Translations under genes and position numbers: made by a program
The notes under the pieces: generated by a model
Seen by the model: only the letters and a program-made list of their open reading frames with translations
What the model was told of the DNA's origin: nothing
Database searches by the model: none
Origin: Callorhinus ursinus
Lineage: Eukaryota > Chordata > Mammalia > Carnivora > Otariidae
Direction of reading: 5' to 3'
Assembly (NCBI RefSeq): GCF_003265705.1
Contig: NW_020312788.1
Location: forward strand, 4,898,831-4,962,830
Length of the DNA: 64,000 bases
In this document: positions 22,891-34,920 of the stretch, piece after piece
How the letters are laid out: the number at the start of each line of letters is the position of its first letter
How positions within the stretch are numbered: the first letter of the stretch is position 1

Positions 22891-24659
22891 AAAGACAAAA
22901 AAACCTCACATTTTACAGAGCTAAACCTGAGATAGCCGAAAAAGTACTAAAGCAATTGAGCTGCCCTAGAAATAATTAAATTTTCTGCCATTAGGCAAAA
23001 ATGGGACATTAAAATAGAAATTAAATTAATTTATAGGAAAAGGAAGAAATTTCCAGTTTTGTTCTCCCTTGAGTGTGTGACTTTAAAACTCATACCCTCC
23101 GGGTACTAAATATACTTGAATTGTCTGTCTTCGGTCAGGCTGGATATAGTTTGCTTTTCTGCAAAGAATGCCTCTATTTACTCCTGTAGTGAAATGAGCA
23201 CCATGTTCCATGTGGTTTTTCAGTATAGCCGAGGCTAGTGCAATATTCCATTTTTTTTTCCCGAATAGGTTATTTCACGGTGATTGTGACTTGGGTTCAA
23301 GGTCAGCTATCTTCCATATAAAAGCTGAGTTTAATAGAGACTAAGAACGCCATCATTTTTCCTCCTAAGATCAGAGAGTTTCCAAGACAGTCTGGCCAGG
23401 AATTTTCTACAAGTTTCAAGTGAAACTTTTGATCTGAGGGGCCATCCTGTTCCAGGTCCTTTTAAAGATGTCAGTATTATTCCTTGTCCCAATATAAAGA
23501 ACAACCTGTGGTTTAGAGAGACATTCTTGTGACCTAATAGGAATATGTCACATAGCCCTTCCATGGCCCAGCAAGAAGAGCCACATGCTTTTCAGTCTAG
23601 CTAATTCCGGCAAGACAACCGGCAGAACTGAAAAAACAAAGCAAAAACCTCTTTTCCAAATTAGTGAGACACCATTTTACTTTATAATTGCAGAAATTTC
23701 AAAGATAGAGCTTTAATTCGGTGTCCATTTCTTCTATAGTCAGAATATTTTTCAGAAAAAAACTACTTCAGACAACCTTATTTTGGGGGTGAGTATGAGG
23801 TGAAATGGCACATGGAATTATTTTCTTTTTTCATTCTGAAAAGTTTATCTTCAGCGTTCTCTTTGCATCTATTTGACTACAGTGTAATTATAAACCCATT
23901 ATTACCCAAGTAATGTTCCATTGCAAAAGTAGGATAATTTTTTCCATAGAAGATCTGGATATCAAATGAGAAGCTTTTTCCTTCTTTTAGAAGATAAATC
24001 AACTTAGACTAAATGACCACACTGAATGCTTTATAATTTTACCAGAACTACCAAAAGTATATGCTAAGGGAGAATGGATACTAGGGAAGCAACCCCATTT
24101 GCCTTAAAAACAGAAGCCCAGCTCTATTCGAAAATGCAATAGGCTCAGCTAAAAAGACAATTATTCTAGACTTCTCATTAGGAAGAGTGGTGTTTCTCAC
24201 AGTTATGACCCGTAAGACATGAGTCTCAATGTGTATGTAATCAGGAAAGCTCTTGGAGAAAGAGCTGATTCAGGTGGAACTTGAGTTTTGCCCTTTGCAC
24301 TTCCTAGCCTCCTGCCTGAAAGGTACTCAGGATGCTGGAAGAGAGGCAGCCGTTTTGAAACCACAAGGCAACAAATCAGAGGATGAAAGCCATGTGCTGA
24401 GGATGGCGAAAAGGAAGGAAGGCTCAGACACCTGAAGACTGTGGATCTTGCCAGGACTGTGAAGTCCTACCTTAATGTCACTTAACCTAATGTCACTTGA
24501 GAAAAGCAAAACCTCTATTTGGTTAACCTAGTGAAAGTTGGATTATCTCTTAGGAGCTGCCAAACCTATATCAAGTTGATCCAACTAAATTACCAGGAGA
24601 ATGCTATTTTTTTTTTAAATAAGAACAGTTTCCAAACAAGTATTTCAGAAGCATTCATT
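22891..24659. other. Unique-looking stretch, no recognised feature
   Basis: About 1.8 kb with no recognisable repeat or coding signature. Frames at 23331-23564 and 24253-24509 are short and motif-free. Confidence 0.45.
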
Positions 24660-24902
24660 TACTCTGCCAATTATTAAGGGGCGCCTGGGTAGCTCAGTTG
24701 TTAAGCATCTGCCTTCGGCTCAGATCATGATCCCAGGGTCCTGGGATCGAGCCCCACATCGGGCTCCCTACTGCACGGGAAGCCTGCTTCTCCCTCTCCC
24801 AGTCCCCCTGCTTGTGTTCTCTCTCTCGCTGTCTCTCTCTCTCTCTCTGTCAAATAAATAAATAAAATCTTAAAAAAAAAAACTACTCTGCCAATTATTA
24901 AG
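24660..24902 (+). mobile_element. Can-SINE, sense, with perfect 19 bp TSD
   Basis: TACTCTGCCAATTATTAAG occurs exactly at 24660-24678 and 24884-24902. The body starts GGGCGCCTGGGTAGCTCAGTTGTTAAGCATCTGCC and contains the CCCAGTCCCCCTGCTTGTG and CTCTCTCTGTCAAATAAATAAATAAAATC segments. These match the subfamily shared with the copies at 58146 and 61458. Confidence 0.98.
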
Positions 24903-25599
24903 CTGATATATTCATAAATCACTTTTCTGTGTTCTTTAAAATGACTCCAAGGAACACTACTAAGGAATAGCATATGCAACCCTCATATACGGATCATCCT
25001 GAATGCATTTCACCCCTCCATTTATTTATTCAGTAAACATTTGTTGAGGTTTCCAGTAAGTACTGTGCTGGGGGCAGGATACAAGGATCAAGAAGTGCCT
25101 GACTACATGAGCTCGGTTTACTTGAAAAGTAATAAGACCAAATCTTTCTTAAAACATTCTATTTTCCAGTTCTTTGGTTTCTATGGGTTGTTTATTTCAT
25201 GTACATTAGCTCCCCAAGAGAGGGAAAAGCCTAGCTCCACAGTCAACATTAACAAAATAAGATCTGAACTACCAACGTAGTGTCCATTGCCAAATGTTCA
25301 GAACCCGATTTCATAATTTGAAAAATTTAATTAAATGTTGTGTCAATATGTTCATTATGGTTGTGAGAAATACTTGAGTAAAGTTTTTCATTCCGTCCAC
25401 TACCGAAATTGATTTTCTAAAATCAGACTGTTCCTAAAAGCAGATATTTAGTGCTACTTCACTTCGTTTTCTGTCACTTCTATGATTAAAAAAAAAAAAA
25501 ATCATTGTACATCAGGCCTTTACACCAGTACTAGAGGACAATTATTTACTGTAAGACGGTAGGCAAAACGCCAGTATCAGAAAAACCACTTTCCATTCG

Positions 25600-25715
25600 C
25601 CTCTTCTTCCGAGTCACCTGAAGCACATCATTGAACTTCTTTGTACCTCAGTTTCCATAGGGGTTAAATGATGGAGTGGAATTAGATCATCATGTTGTGT
25701 CGTAGACCTAAAATT
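25600..25715 (+). mobile_element. MIR fragment, sense (weak)
   Basis: ACATCATTGAACTTCTTTGTACCTCAGTTTCC followed by GGGGTTAAATGATGG is consistent with the MIR core CTTAACCTCTCTGTGCCTCAGTTTCC. It is short and diverged. Confidence 0.5.
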
Positions 25716-28700
25716 CTCTTATTTCCCTGCTCTATTCTCAGTGTGATGCATTAGTAGATAAGTTTCCTAGCTAAGAGCAGCACATTAATAGTATTTTTAA
25801 ATGATGCATGGCTTCTCTATTTCTGTTGCCTCGGGAATTATACATCTTAGCCCACATCCCGCATCAAACCACAATTTTGTATATAATTAAACAATATAAT
25901 ATCACCTCATATTAATAATGTCATATCACTGTACTCAGGATCAGAATATAGGGATGGTTTTATTATTTCTAGCTTTTAAGAACACAACTTGCATTGCACA
26001 CACTTGAGATAATTGAAAGAAAATTAGATGGAGAATATGCTGTTTTTAATTTGCTGTTTAAACGTATCCTCCAGATATCTAGGAGTGAGTGTAACAAAGC
26101 TTATTTAAAAGCAGAGTGATCTCCTTGCCCCATTCTGAGAAATTGCTTTCAAAGTCTAAAAAAAGATTCATCGTTTACAAAATTTGAATGCTGAAATTCC
26201 TATCGTTTTAGTATCAACAATGGCAGTAATTAATGAACACATTTGACAGTTATCTGCACACCATCATCGAGAGGTAACCCGATTTTCTTATTACTTTCAT
26301 GAAAATACCTGAACTGAGATGCATTAAGCACAACCAGTTTAACCCACCCCCTTCCGAATTTGATAAATCGAGATTTAAAATGCCGTTGTTTCACTTGCAA
26401 AAAGATGTTTTAGGAGCATAAACCCTCTTTACCACTCTTAACAGTTATCCTACAAACCAGCTCACACCTCCAGCTATTACTCCTAGTACACATACACATA
26501 TTCCCCTATACTCACCACAATGAGTTAAAGGTAGACAAAAGCTTTCTCGGCGGCAGCCTTTGAGTCATTACTTTGCTTTACCATTCCCTTCATTTTAGGT
26601 GTCATGGCACAGTACTTTACAGACAGCCATGCACTCTAGCTTTGTTGCAAACACCGAGAGCGGTGTCTTGCACTTGCTGGAAAATTTAGCTTTTATGCTG
26701 CTGGTCATTCTTCCCACAAAAACAACACGACCAGTTTCCGAGCTATTCTTAACTCTCCTTCCAAAACATTTCAGAAGAGAAAGACCAGATTTCATGATTC
26801 GCATGCAAACTCCCAGCCTGCCTGCCTGCCTACTGTTGCCAGTACTTCTTACTCTTGCTGGAGATGACATTCAGCCAGCTCCCCAGCCCCGACGCTTCGT
26901 TATGTAAGGCTGTCTAGGTCAAGTGTAGGAGACCCACTGCTGGCCTGCGAAAACTCATGGAACTCTTCCTTCAGATTAACACTTCAGGGACTATGGAAGC
27001 TGGAGGAAGCTGAGCTTTTACTACATCTTTTGGGGGTAAATATTTTTGCATGATTCAGTGGTTTATATGCTCTAGTCTTGGCAGATGCCCGTCAGCCATG
27101 CTGAGAGGGACAGAGAGAAATTACTAAGGGAGTCCAGTTTTGTCAGCATGCTTGAACAAGCATAGGAAGCCTGGTGGCAATCCTAGTTTTAAGACACTTA
27201 AGGAGTAAATGAATCATAAATTAGAATTTGCTTATCAAGCATCTTCTCTAGCCCTCGAGGAATGAATGTTGCTTTGGCTTTTTAAACTCTGAATACAATC
27301 CGTTTGCTGGGAGGTTTTGCAGGAGAGCACTATTAGCTCTCAGAGATTTACTGCAGTTCTTGGCTGTTCTCTTGCCCTTGTCTGATGGCAAATTTGCTTT
27401 CCTTGTCCATAAGCTCGATGTGTGCCCGTATTTGTCTTCTGTTGTGATTGTTTGTGACAATATGAGAACGAAGCCTGCATAACCTGGCAGTTATGTGACT
27501 TCAACAAATAATAAATCCTGCCGACTTCGTTCTAAGGTGAATCCTGCAGTAAAAGCGCCATTTGATACTAGCACTGCATGATGTTGGGTTAACTGCTCTG
27601 GTTCAAACTGTGCTGTGTTCAGGGGCCTTGGAGGCATGATCCCAGATTTGACATGAACAGTTATTCACTCTGTGAGTAAAATTAGAAACAGTATAGCACT
27701 GATTCTGTTTTAGACTCTCACACCGTGTCCCGGTCCGGGAATTAGTTAAAATAGCAGGCTCTTACTGAATGCGCAGAAAAGCCTGGAGGAGTAGCAGTCT
27801 AAGATTGCAGCAACGAATGATACTGGCAAGGAATTTTAATAACATTTAACCAGAGATCCTGGTACAACAGATGGCGCCTAATTTAAAAGATAGGCGGATA
27901 TTTAAAAAGTTCAAGACAGAAGCAGCACATTTGAGAGGGCTTGGCTTCCTGTGTGCCCTCGGCCAGAGACGTTCAGTGCTTTGGACAGGATGTCGTGAGT
28001 TAGGGAAAAAAAGGTTGTGTAAGGAGTCTCATCATGTTTAAGAGGTAAATGGGAGGCTGAGTATTCAGTGACCATAAGTGAGGACCGGCGTGGGGCAATT
28101 AATGATAGCACACTCACTCACTAAGCAAACAGGTAGTTTTTAAGTATCTGCAATTTCTTGCATTATTTTTTATTAAATTACAGGAATGAAAAATGAATGT
28201 CGCCGGAATGAATTTCCTTTTGGGTACCTTTCACTCTGTTAATCATGACTAACAACAGTAGCACATTGATTATTTATGATGGGAATATATTGCTTATCAT
28301 TTTATGCTATATTTAATTGATTAAACATGTACACGTTTTCCCAAATAATTTGAAGAGACAGTTATGATTCCTCAGGGCCCGATTTTATATTACTGATGTC
28401 AATAGGCATTGTCCCCATAGACCTAGCTTGGCATAAGAGCCCCAGCAGACCAGGTTTTACTCAGTTTGGCCTTCAGAATATTCCTCATACACATAATGTG
28501 AAAAACAATGCATGCCTATTTAGTCGTACTTACAATCTTTAGTTCATATATCTTTACAATAACACTGCCAGTACTCAATGTCTATAAATGATTTTTGTTT
28601 CAAAATCGATTTTTAATAGGGAGTCTTTTCTCTGTTAATGGAGCTTAAATAGTTATATTCATTGGTTCATTTCTAAAGTAAAAGATATGAGTTAAATGAG

Positions 28701-28873
28701 GTCTAAAGTTAGTTTTGGTTCTGCCATTTCTGGATGATTTTTCCTCTAAGTGTGAAGTAGCATTAGTAATTAATCTATGCCAAAGTGAGATTACATTTTT
28801 TTGGTGAGATTATATTATTAAGTGCCTTACAATACTAAACCAGCATTGACTGAGTAGCTACCAAATGCTAGGC
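25716..28873. other. Transposon-poor block, no gene recognised
   Basis: About 3.2 kb without a single repeat I can name, which is unusual in this window. It includes a CTCF-like motif at 27864-27877. Frames at 26595-26907, 27248-27460 and 27911-28117 have no domain signature. Such blocks often reflect conserved non-coding sequence, but conservation cannot be seen from one sequence. Confidence 0.45.
27864..27877 (+). promoter_or_regulatory. CTCF-like motif (imperfect)
   Basis: ACAACAGATGGCGC matches the CTCF core CCASYAGRKGGCRS at 12 of 14 positions. The AGATGGCGC half is intact. Occupancy cannot be inferred from the motif. Confidence 0.35.
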
Positions 28874-29020
28874 CAGTGGTTCTCAAAGGGTGGCCTCCTG
28901 AGTAGCCACAGCACCATCTGAAAGCTTGTTAGGCATGCAGATTCTCAGGGGGTGGGGGGCAACTTATCTCTTAACAAGCCCTCCAGGTGGCCGTGAAGCA
29001 TGCTAAAGTTTGAGAACTAG
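28874..29020 (-). mobile_element. MER5A hAT-Charlie fossil
   Basis: The terminal inverted repeats read CAGTGGTTCTCAAAG at the left and CTAAAGTTTGAGAACTAG at the right. The interior holds GGCATGCAGATTCTCAGGGGGTG and CTTAACAAGCCCTCCAGGTGG. This is a non-autonomous DNA transposon fossil in reverse orientation to the usual consensus. Confidence 0.88.
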
Positions 29021-29299
29021 GCTGGGTAGAACTTTGGTTAAATATCATGAAAATCGTTTTTACTACATACAGTCAAATGTATGTTACATAATTGAATTCT
29101 CTATTTTTCTGGTGGCCCAAACGTCTCAATGTAAGTAGTACTATGTTTTAAGGATTTATGCTAGTGTTTAGTACATCTGCAGCCTAAATTTGTCCATAAG
29201 AAGCTTTATTTTCCAGCAGTTCCATTTTTAGCTTTTAGAAGTCACATACATAGTATGGTGGGGAAACAGTGAAGGACTTAGCCCTTCCAACTCTTCAGG

Positions 29300-29396
29300 A
29301 AGCAAGGAGTTCTTGCTCACTGTGTGACTTGGCCCCCATCACTGACCCTCTCCGATGTTCGGTTTCTCAGTTGTAAAATGCTAGGTTGGCCTATGT
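29300..29396 (+). mobile_element. MIR fragment, sense
   Basis: CTCACTGTGTGACTTGGCCC ... CTCTCCGATGTTCGGTTTCTCAGTTGTAAAATG follows the MIR core order (GCTGTGTGACCTTGGGCAAG ... CTCAGTTTCCTCATCTGTAAAATG). It abuts MER20. Confidence 0.7.
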
Positions 29397-29397
29397 T

Positions 29398-29645
29398 AGG
29401 GTTTCTCAGCTCGGCACAATTGACATTTGCGGCCAGATGGTCTTTGTTGTGGGGTCTGCTCTGTACATCACATAATGAGCAACATCCCTGCCCTCTACCC
29501 ACAAGATGCGACTAGCCACCCTCAGTTGTGACAACCAAAAATATTTCTAGACATTAAGACATCTTCCCCGAGGGCAAAATTGCCCCTCCCACCTCCTCAT
29601 TCTCACCCCATCCACTCCCCATGTTTCCAAATCTGAGAATCACTG
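29398..29645 (-). mobile_element. MER20 hAT-Charlie fossil
   Basis: TAGGGTTTCTCAGCTCGGCACAATTGACATTT, GGTCTTTGTTGTGGGG, CTCTACCCACAAGATGCGACTAGC, GTTGTGACAACCAAAAATAT and the terminal TCTGAGAATCACTG are the reverse complement of MER20 in order. A short insert lies near 29590-29630. Confidence 0.88.
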
Positions 29646-30620
29646 GCCTAGTTTAACTCCCCTTTGTAAAATTCTAGTATACTAAATAGCACAACAGATA
29701 TATTATTTCTCCTTTTGGAAGCATGCAGGTTCAAACTTAATAGAATAAATAGATGTACGTCTCTGTTGTGTAAGCCATGTATAAGCTGAGGCCTCTTCGC
29801 CCCCTTGAAGATCTAGGTGTAATTTGCTCAAGTACCAATTCCATAGTCTGTCAAAGTCCAAAACACTTCTTCGGCTTCTCCGGGACTTAAAATCTCGTCT
29901 CACCCTCCGTGTCCTGGAGTCCTGGTTCTATGTATGCTACCTCATCACTCTTAAAAAGTGACCTAGATTCTAGCTGTCACGAGTTTCCACCAGAGATTTT
30001 TCTATACCAATCATCTTTGGGGCTAATAGATTTCACTAAGGATATGAGCTCTTCCCCTCATTTTTCCTCTCTCTCCCATCTCTGCTCCTCACCCGCTTCT
30101 TGCAGGATGTTCTGAGAGCTCCAAATTCTCCTTCTGGTGTACACAGCAGACCAGCTTTCCATGGCTTTTATATCCAGATGTAAATGCCCAGACCCATCAA
30201 AGAGCTTAGAAGATCAAGGGTCTCCAGTTTAGAACCATCTTCCTTTCATGGAAGGCAGTTGGGGTTATATTATATAATCATAAAATCATAAAGTCATGGG
30301 ACTGGAACAGGTATCTAACGTAAGTTCATTTATCTGTCTTTAGAAGTCATACTAAATAATAGCTCTTGGCCCTTAAGATTACACATTTGCCTGCTGGTAT
30401 CTCAGAATTTTAATGATATCTGCCCATGAATTGTTACCTCAAACAGTTCAGCAATTCAGTCCAGACATTTTCTGGAACTGATATGCATGGTAAAAATAGA
30501 TAAGCCACACACCACTCACACACACATGCACGCACGCATATTTTTTCCCAAGTGTTAGAAATTCTTTTTAGGACAATGTACTACAAACTCAAATTGTACC
30601 CTAAGATATTTGTGAATTAA
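29646..30620. other. No recognised feature
   Basis: Frames at 29703-29903 (minus) and 29909-30115 (plus) are motif-free. A short CA-rich stretch lies near 30509-30537. Confidence 0.45.
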
Positions 30621-30678
30621 GGGACTTAATCTAAAATGTGGATATAAAAGGGACTTAATCTAAAACGTGGATATAAAA
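30621..30678. repeat. 29 bp tandem duplication
   Basis: A 29-base unit beginning GGGACTTAATCTAAAA and ending GGATATAAAA occurs twice in direct succession (30621-30649 and 30650-30678), with one T-to-C difference. It is a local private duplication rather than a microsatellite. Confidence 0.95.
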
Positions 30679-30744
30679 GAAAATGTGTTGGACAGCTATA
30701 TCTTGATTAATCAAAAATAACAGCTTATATTTGAATGATTATAT

Positions 30745-30895
30745 CTGCATTTCCAAGTAATTTTATAGACATGATCCTTTCGGAGACCCACAGCAACCCT
30801 AAACAATAGGTCCCATTACTATTATCATTTTACAGACAAGAAAATAAAACTGAAGATCTTCAGATGCCAAATCTACTTCTCTTCCCACTATTCCA
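30745..30895 (-). mobile_element. MIR fragment, antisense
   Basis: CAATAGGTCCCATTACTATTATCATTTTACAGACAAGAAAATAAAACTGAAG corresponds to the reverse complement of the MIR core and its 3' side. Confidence 0.65.
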
Positions 30896-31236
30896 TAGGC
30901 AAGACTCAATAGTGTATGTAGTTTGAACACAATGGAGAGTATAATTCCTAAGTGTTTTTTGATAAAGACTTATTTCAAGAGTCTTTCTGCTCTAAAGTCA
31001 TTCAGAGAGAATAAGGGTTGATATGTGTTACCAATTCTTTGTTTTAGTTGCTAGGATTCAGACATTTTCCCTGACTTATTTGTATAATATGTTTAATTAA
31101 TTGTACTTTATATGTATTACTAAGTACTTAACGGAACAATTTCAACATGCCATTTATTATACTAGTTACAGTAACATGTATTATGTCACTTAATGCTCTC
31201 AAAATGTCCAAGAGGATGGGATTATGACCCCTCTTA

Positions 31237-31493
31237 AGAGATGACCCTGGGGGCACCTGGGTGGCTCAGTTGATTAAGCGTCTGCCTTCGGCTCAGGTCA
31301 TGGTCCCAGGGTCCTGGGATCAAGGCCTGCATCGGGCTCCTGGTTCAGCGGGGAGCCTCCTTGTCCTCTCCCCCTGCTTGTGCTCTCTCTCTCTCTCTCT
31401 CTCTCTTTCTGTATCTCTCTGTCTCAAATGAATAAATAAAACCCTAAAAAAAAAAAAAAACCTTGTTTAAGAAAAAAAAGAGAGATGACCCTG
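31237..31493 (+). mobile_element. Can-SINE, sense, with perfect 13 bp TSD
   Basis: AGAGATGACCCTG flanks the element at 31237-31249 and 31481-31493. The body starts GGGGCACCTGGGTGGCTCAG. A long A-tail is followed by a CCTTGTTTAAG spacer and another A-run, so the tail was extended or rearranged after the canonical AAATGAATAAATAAAACCC end. Confidence 0.96.
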
Positions 31494-31594
31494 AATTCAA
31501 TTTAACCTAAACTTGAGCTTTAGCAGAGTTACTGCACTGACCCAGCCGTCAGCTCTGTCTCCACCAGCCAAAGTGGAGCCATAGCCACAGACCA

Positions 31595-31682
31595 TCTCTT
31601 TCCACTGCTATGCCCAGTACAAGGCACAGCGCCGAGCATATGCTAAGTCTTAGTGAATACTTGTTGAATGGATGTTGAATAA
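31595..31682 (+). mobile_element. L2 or MIR terminal fragment
   Basis: CTATGCCCAGTACAAGGCACAGCGCCGAGCATATGCTAAGTCTTAGTGAATACTTGTTGAATGGATG follows the L2 3' terminus (CCAGCGCCTAG...ATAGTAGGTGCTCAATAAATATTTGTTGAATGAATG). Confidence 0.65.
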
Positions 31683-32069
31683 TTATAATTGCTACCTAGC
31701 TCCTTTATATTTTGTGCTTTCATAACATCATTCACCCCCGTCAATTAAATAGCAACTTGCAAATGAGATCCAGAGTTAAAAATCAAATTCCCAAAGGAAG
31801 AGGTAGGTTCACTTAAGGCTACAATACACTTGGAGCTCTTTGCAACTCAATCATTCATGCTACTCTCTTTATTTACCTTAAGAAAAAAATCTTTTGGGTT
31901 TGATATAGAGACTTTCTCAGACTTACAAAGTGAAAAATTGCTTCCAACCTCAAGTAGGAAGTCTTGCTTTAAAATACTAGTTTCCCAACCCCAGAATCAC
32001 ACAGTCACTTCCAGCTTTATTTGATCTTAAAGTAAATAGCCATGAAGAACTTGAAAGATCTTGTATTCC

Positions 32070-32215
32070 ATTTTGTTATTAGTGAAGTAAAGTTGACATA
32101 CCATATTATATTAGTTTCAGGTGTGCAACATATTGATTTGACAATTCTGTTCAATACTAAATCCTCACCACACCGTAAGTGTAGTCACCACCTGTCACCC
32201 ACCGTACATATTCCA
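32070..32215 (-). mobile_element. L1 3'UTR fragment, antisense
   Basis: ATTAGTGAAGTAAAGTTGACATACC, TATTAGTTTCAGGTGTGCAAC and CACCGTAAGTGTAGTCACCACCTGTCACC are the reverse complement of an L1 3'UTR, the same type as 531-740. Confidence 0.8.
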
Positions 32216-32439
32216 TTTTAGAATACTCAGAAAAAAATGTGTTCAATAACAGCAGACAATTTAAACATGTATTAAATACAATAAATTCCAAATGAGCTGA
32301 CGGTATATGTAAATTCCATTTTTTTTTTTTTTTGAAGCTGTGACTCAACTCAATATTACAGTCTTCTATTGAGAGTGGAGGTGCTCAACCTACATCCTAC
32401 CTCAGGACAGTTAGGGGTGCAAGTTGTTGTCAGTCCATG

Positions 32440-32610
32440 TCTTTCCATACCACTGGTTAGCTTTGTGATGATGGGCAAATTATTGAAACTCTGAAAATCT
32501 GTTTCTTCAGCTCCCAAGTGAGAATCATCCTATCTCCTGTCAAGAATTTAGAAAAGATAGTGTATATCAAGTAGTATCTTTCACATACTAAAAGTGTTCA
32601 GAATATAATA
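32440..32610 (+). mobile_element. MIR fragment, sense
   Basis: TTAGCTTTGTGATGATGGGCAAATTATTGAAACTCTGAAAATCTGTTTCTTCAGCTCCCAAGTGAG matches the MIR core with many changes, and the downstream text continues in MIR order. Confidence 0.65.
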
Positions 32611-33787
32611 GTTTATAATAATATTTGGCATCATATGCTCCCAAATATATCAGGCTATCTCAGGGAGTCCTCCCTTTTTTGAGCAACTAGACATTGATAT
32701 TATACAGGCTCTGGGACTCTAAGTGGCTGGATTCAATGACTGATGTTCAAAGCACTGATGAGTCAGGATCTGGTGAAGAGACAGGAAGAGGCTAGCCATG
32801 AAGGAACAGTTACCTACTCTTATGCTGCCCCTAAAGATACTTTTAAAAATGCAGTATCCTAAGGGAACTAGTCAACCATATGTCCAGCATTTTTATTCTT
32901 TTTTTTTTTTGGTCACCCCCTGTTCTTAAAAATCATATTATTGAGGTAAATAATCCCTTGAGAGATTTGAAAAGCCTAGGAAATGTAGACATTTTTTCTT
33001 CAGAGCAGAAGGAACAACTATTAAGAGGAAAACTATGTATCGCTGGAAGAGAACTTTAGAATTATGCTGATTTAATTTATCTTGAGAAACAATTTGGAAC
33101 TAAAGATAAAGACAAACACATTTCTACCAAATTAAGGTAAAATCTTTGACAACTGAGAGCCTAAATTAAGTAATGCCTCCAATTTTTTTTTCTAATTCCA
33201 ATATTCTGTGTAAATGGGATTAACTCTGGAATGTGGCCAGCCATGTATCAATCAATTCCAAGATGATTAGATTTACTAGACCTGTTTCATGTAGCCATTG
33301 ATAATTAAAGAAAAATAAGTGACTCTTAATGTTGCCTTTTAAATCATTTATCCTAAAATGCATCATTAGTCACATAGGTCTCCATAATCTGAAATTTGTT
33401 AAATAAGCTGATTTGTGAAAAATTAATTTGGTTTTTCTAAATGAAATTATAGTTCTCTGATAAAGTGACATTATTTTTTATGTCCAGTAAGTGAAACAAA
33501 GAAATAGTATATTTAAAAGAGTTATCAGTGTTCTGTTGGGATTCTCTCATTTTGGGATGCAAAGAAAAATAGAACAGGTAGCAATCTTCTATATGAAATT
33601 TCCTAAAGATATTATTGTGATTATCTAATATTGGGAGAGGGGAACGTGGCAGTAATAGTAAGAGTGTTTTGGTTTCAAATGTACAGTTTCTAGTGAAAAT
33701 GTTAGAGAAAACTGTATATCAATGGCACAACCAGGACATCACAAAGAAATGTTTTGGTCTCCAGATTAACTAAACGTGTCCTGACAA
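32611..33787. other. No recognised feature
   Basis: AT-rich, motif-free sequence. A T11 run lies near 32900. No frame exceeds chance length. Confidence 0.45.
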
Positions 33788-33796
33788 TGAGCCAAA

Positions 33797-33832
33797 CCCC
33801 CCCCCCTCCGCCACACACACACACACACACCT
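33797..33832. repeat. C-run plus (CA)n microsatellite
   Basis: About ten C's, a TCCGC break, and about 11 CA units. The frames across it give poly-P and HT-repeat artefacts. Confidence 0.95.
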
Positions 33833-33964
33833 TGTCTAAAGTGGTTTTAGGAGCAAATAAGCCAGTTATGAGGACACCACTAATATTGTCAGTAGCCTTA
33901 GAGCAAATAGATGACTCCCTCAAACTGGTGGAAACAAAAGGAGAATGTTCAGTTTTGGCTTCTC

Positions 33965-34210
33965 AACATCATCCTCTCCTGGTCTCCTTGTGCACATGGT
34001 TCCATCTTTCCTTCTGCAGCAGGTGTTCTGGGACCTGTGTGATCTGGCATCTGCCCAGCCCTCCAAACTCTAGTCATTTCCACAGACCCAACCTCACATC
34101 TGTCTGTACACCATATCTCCTCTTCTTAGAACGTACCTTCTCTTTCTTCCCCACATGTCTCTGTGCTTTTGCTCATAAACTCCTATGGGAAACTCCCAGG
34201 TGAAGTCAAG
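33965..34210 (+). mobile_element. LINE-2 3' region, sense
   Basis: GATCTGGCATCTGCCCAGCCCTCCAAACTC, TTAGAACGTACCTTCTCTTTCTTCCCC and GTGCTTTTGCTCATAAACTCC follow the L2 3' region order (GATCTGGCCCCTGCCTACCTCTCCAGCC ... TGGAATGCTCTTCCCC). The 149-codon frame at 33754-34203 is a by-product of this pyrimidine-rich strand. Confidence 0.6.
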
Positions 34211-34239
34211 ACTTGGCCTAGATATCACTTTCCAGTTAA

Positions 34240-34920
34240 CAAAGAAAAAAGCTTGATAATTCCTGATGATGGCAAAGGTGTGGGAAACAGGTCTCTTCTG
34301 CTGTTGCTGGAATGTAAACATGCCTTTGGAGGGAAGCCTAGCAATATCTACCAAATTTAAAAGGCCCATGCCCTTCCACTAAGCCGAGCCATTTCTTGAG
34401 ATGATGTCCCACAGATAACCTGTGCAAGTGGGGAAAATATTTGGAAAGTGATGTTGACACCAGCATTGTTTGAAATAACAGCAAAGCAAAACAAACGAAA
34501 CCAAAAAACTGGAAGTAAGTAACCTAAATGCTTATCATTTGAAGTCTAATTAAATAGATTTTTGATGTATCCATCTATATGCATGCCAAAATACTCTTTA
34601 CATTATAACATATGTTACATAATAACAAGAGAAAAAAATGGAGATACTGTTATGTGTAACGTATGTAACATACATTACATAGTAACAAGGGAAAAATTTG
34701 AGATAAATTATGTAAATCAAACAAGGTGTACATCAACAGATAGCATAATGTCATTTCTGGAAAAAAAAGATATAAAACATACATTTCAGATGCTTTGATA
34801 AACACAAGAAATTTCAGGCAAGATTCAAAAGAAATCGTTAACAGTGATTGCCTATTCAGAATGGCCCTAGGGGAAGAGGAATAGGAAAGTTAATTTTGAC
34901 TTTTAAAACCAAACAGGTCA
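34240..34920 (+). mobile_element. Old L1 (L1M/HAL1-like) 3' part, sense
   Basis: CATTTCTTGAGATGATGTCCCACAGATAACCTGTGCAAG, CAGCATTGTTTGAAATAACAGC, CTGGAAGTAAGTAACCTAAATG and ATTAAATAGATTTTTGATGTATCCATCTATATGC follow the order of the ORF2 end and 3'UTR of old L1M elements. A decayed internal duplication expands it near 34600-34710. Confidence 0.65.

Noticed and set aside
26595..26907. Overlapping 91- and 102-codon frames as a gene
   Set aside because: No motif and frames on both strands of the same DNA; consistent with chance in moderately GC-rich sequence.
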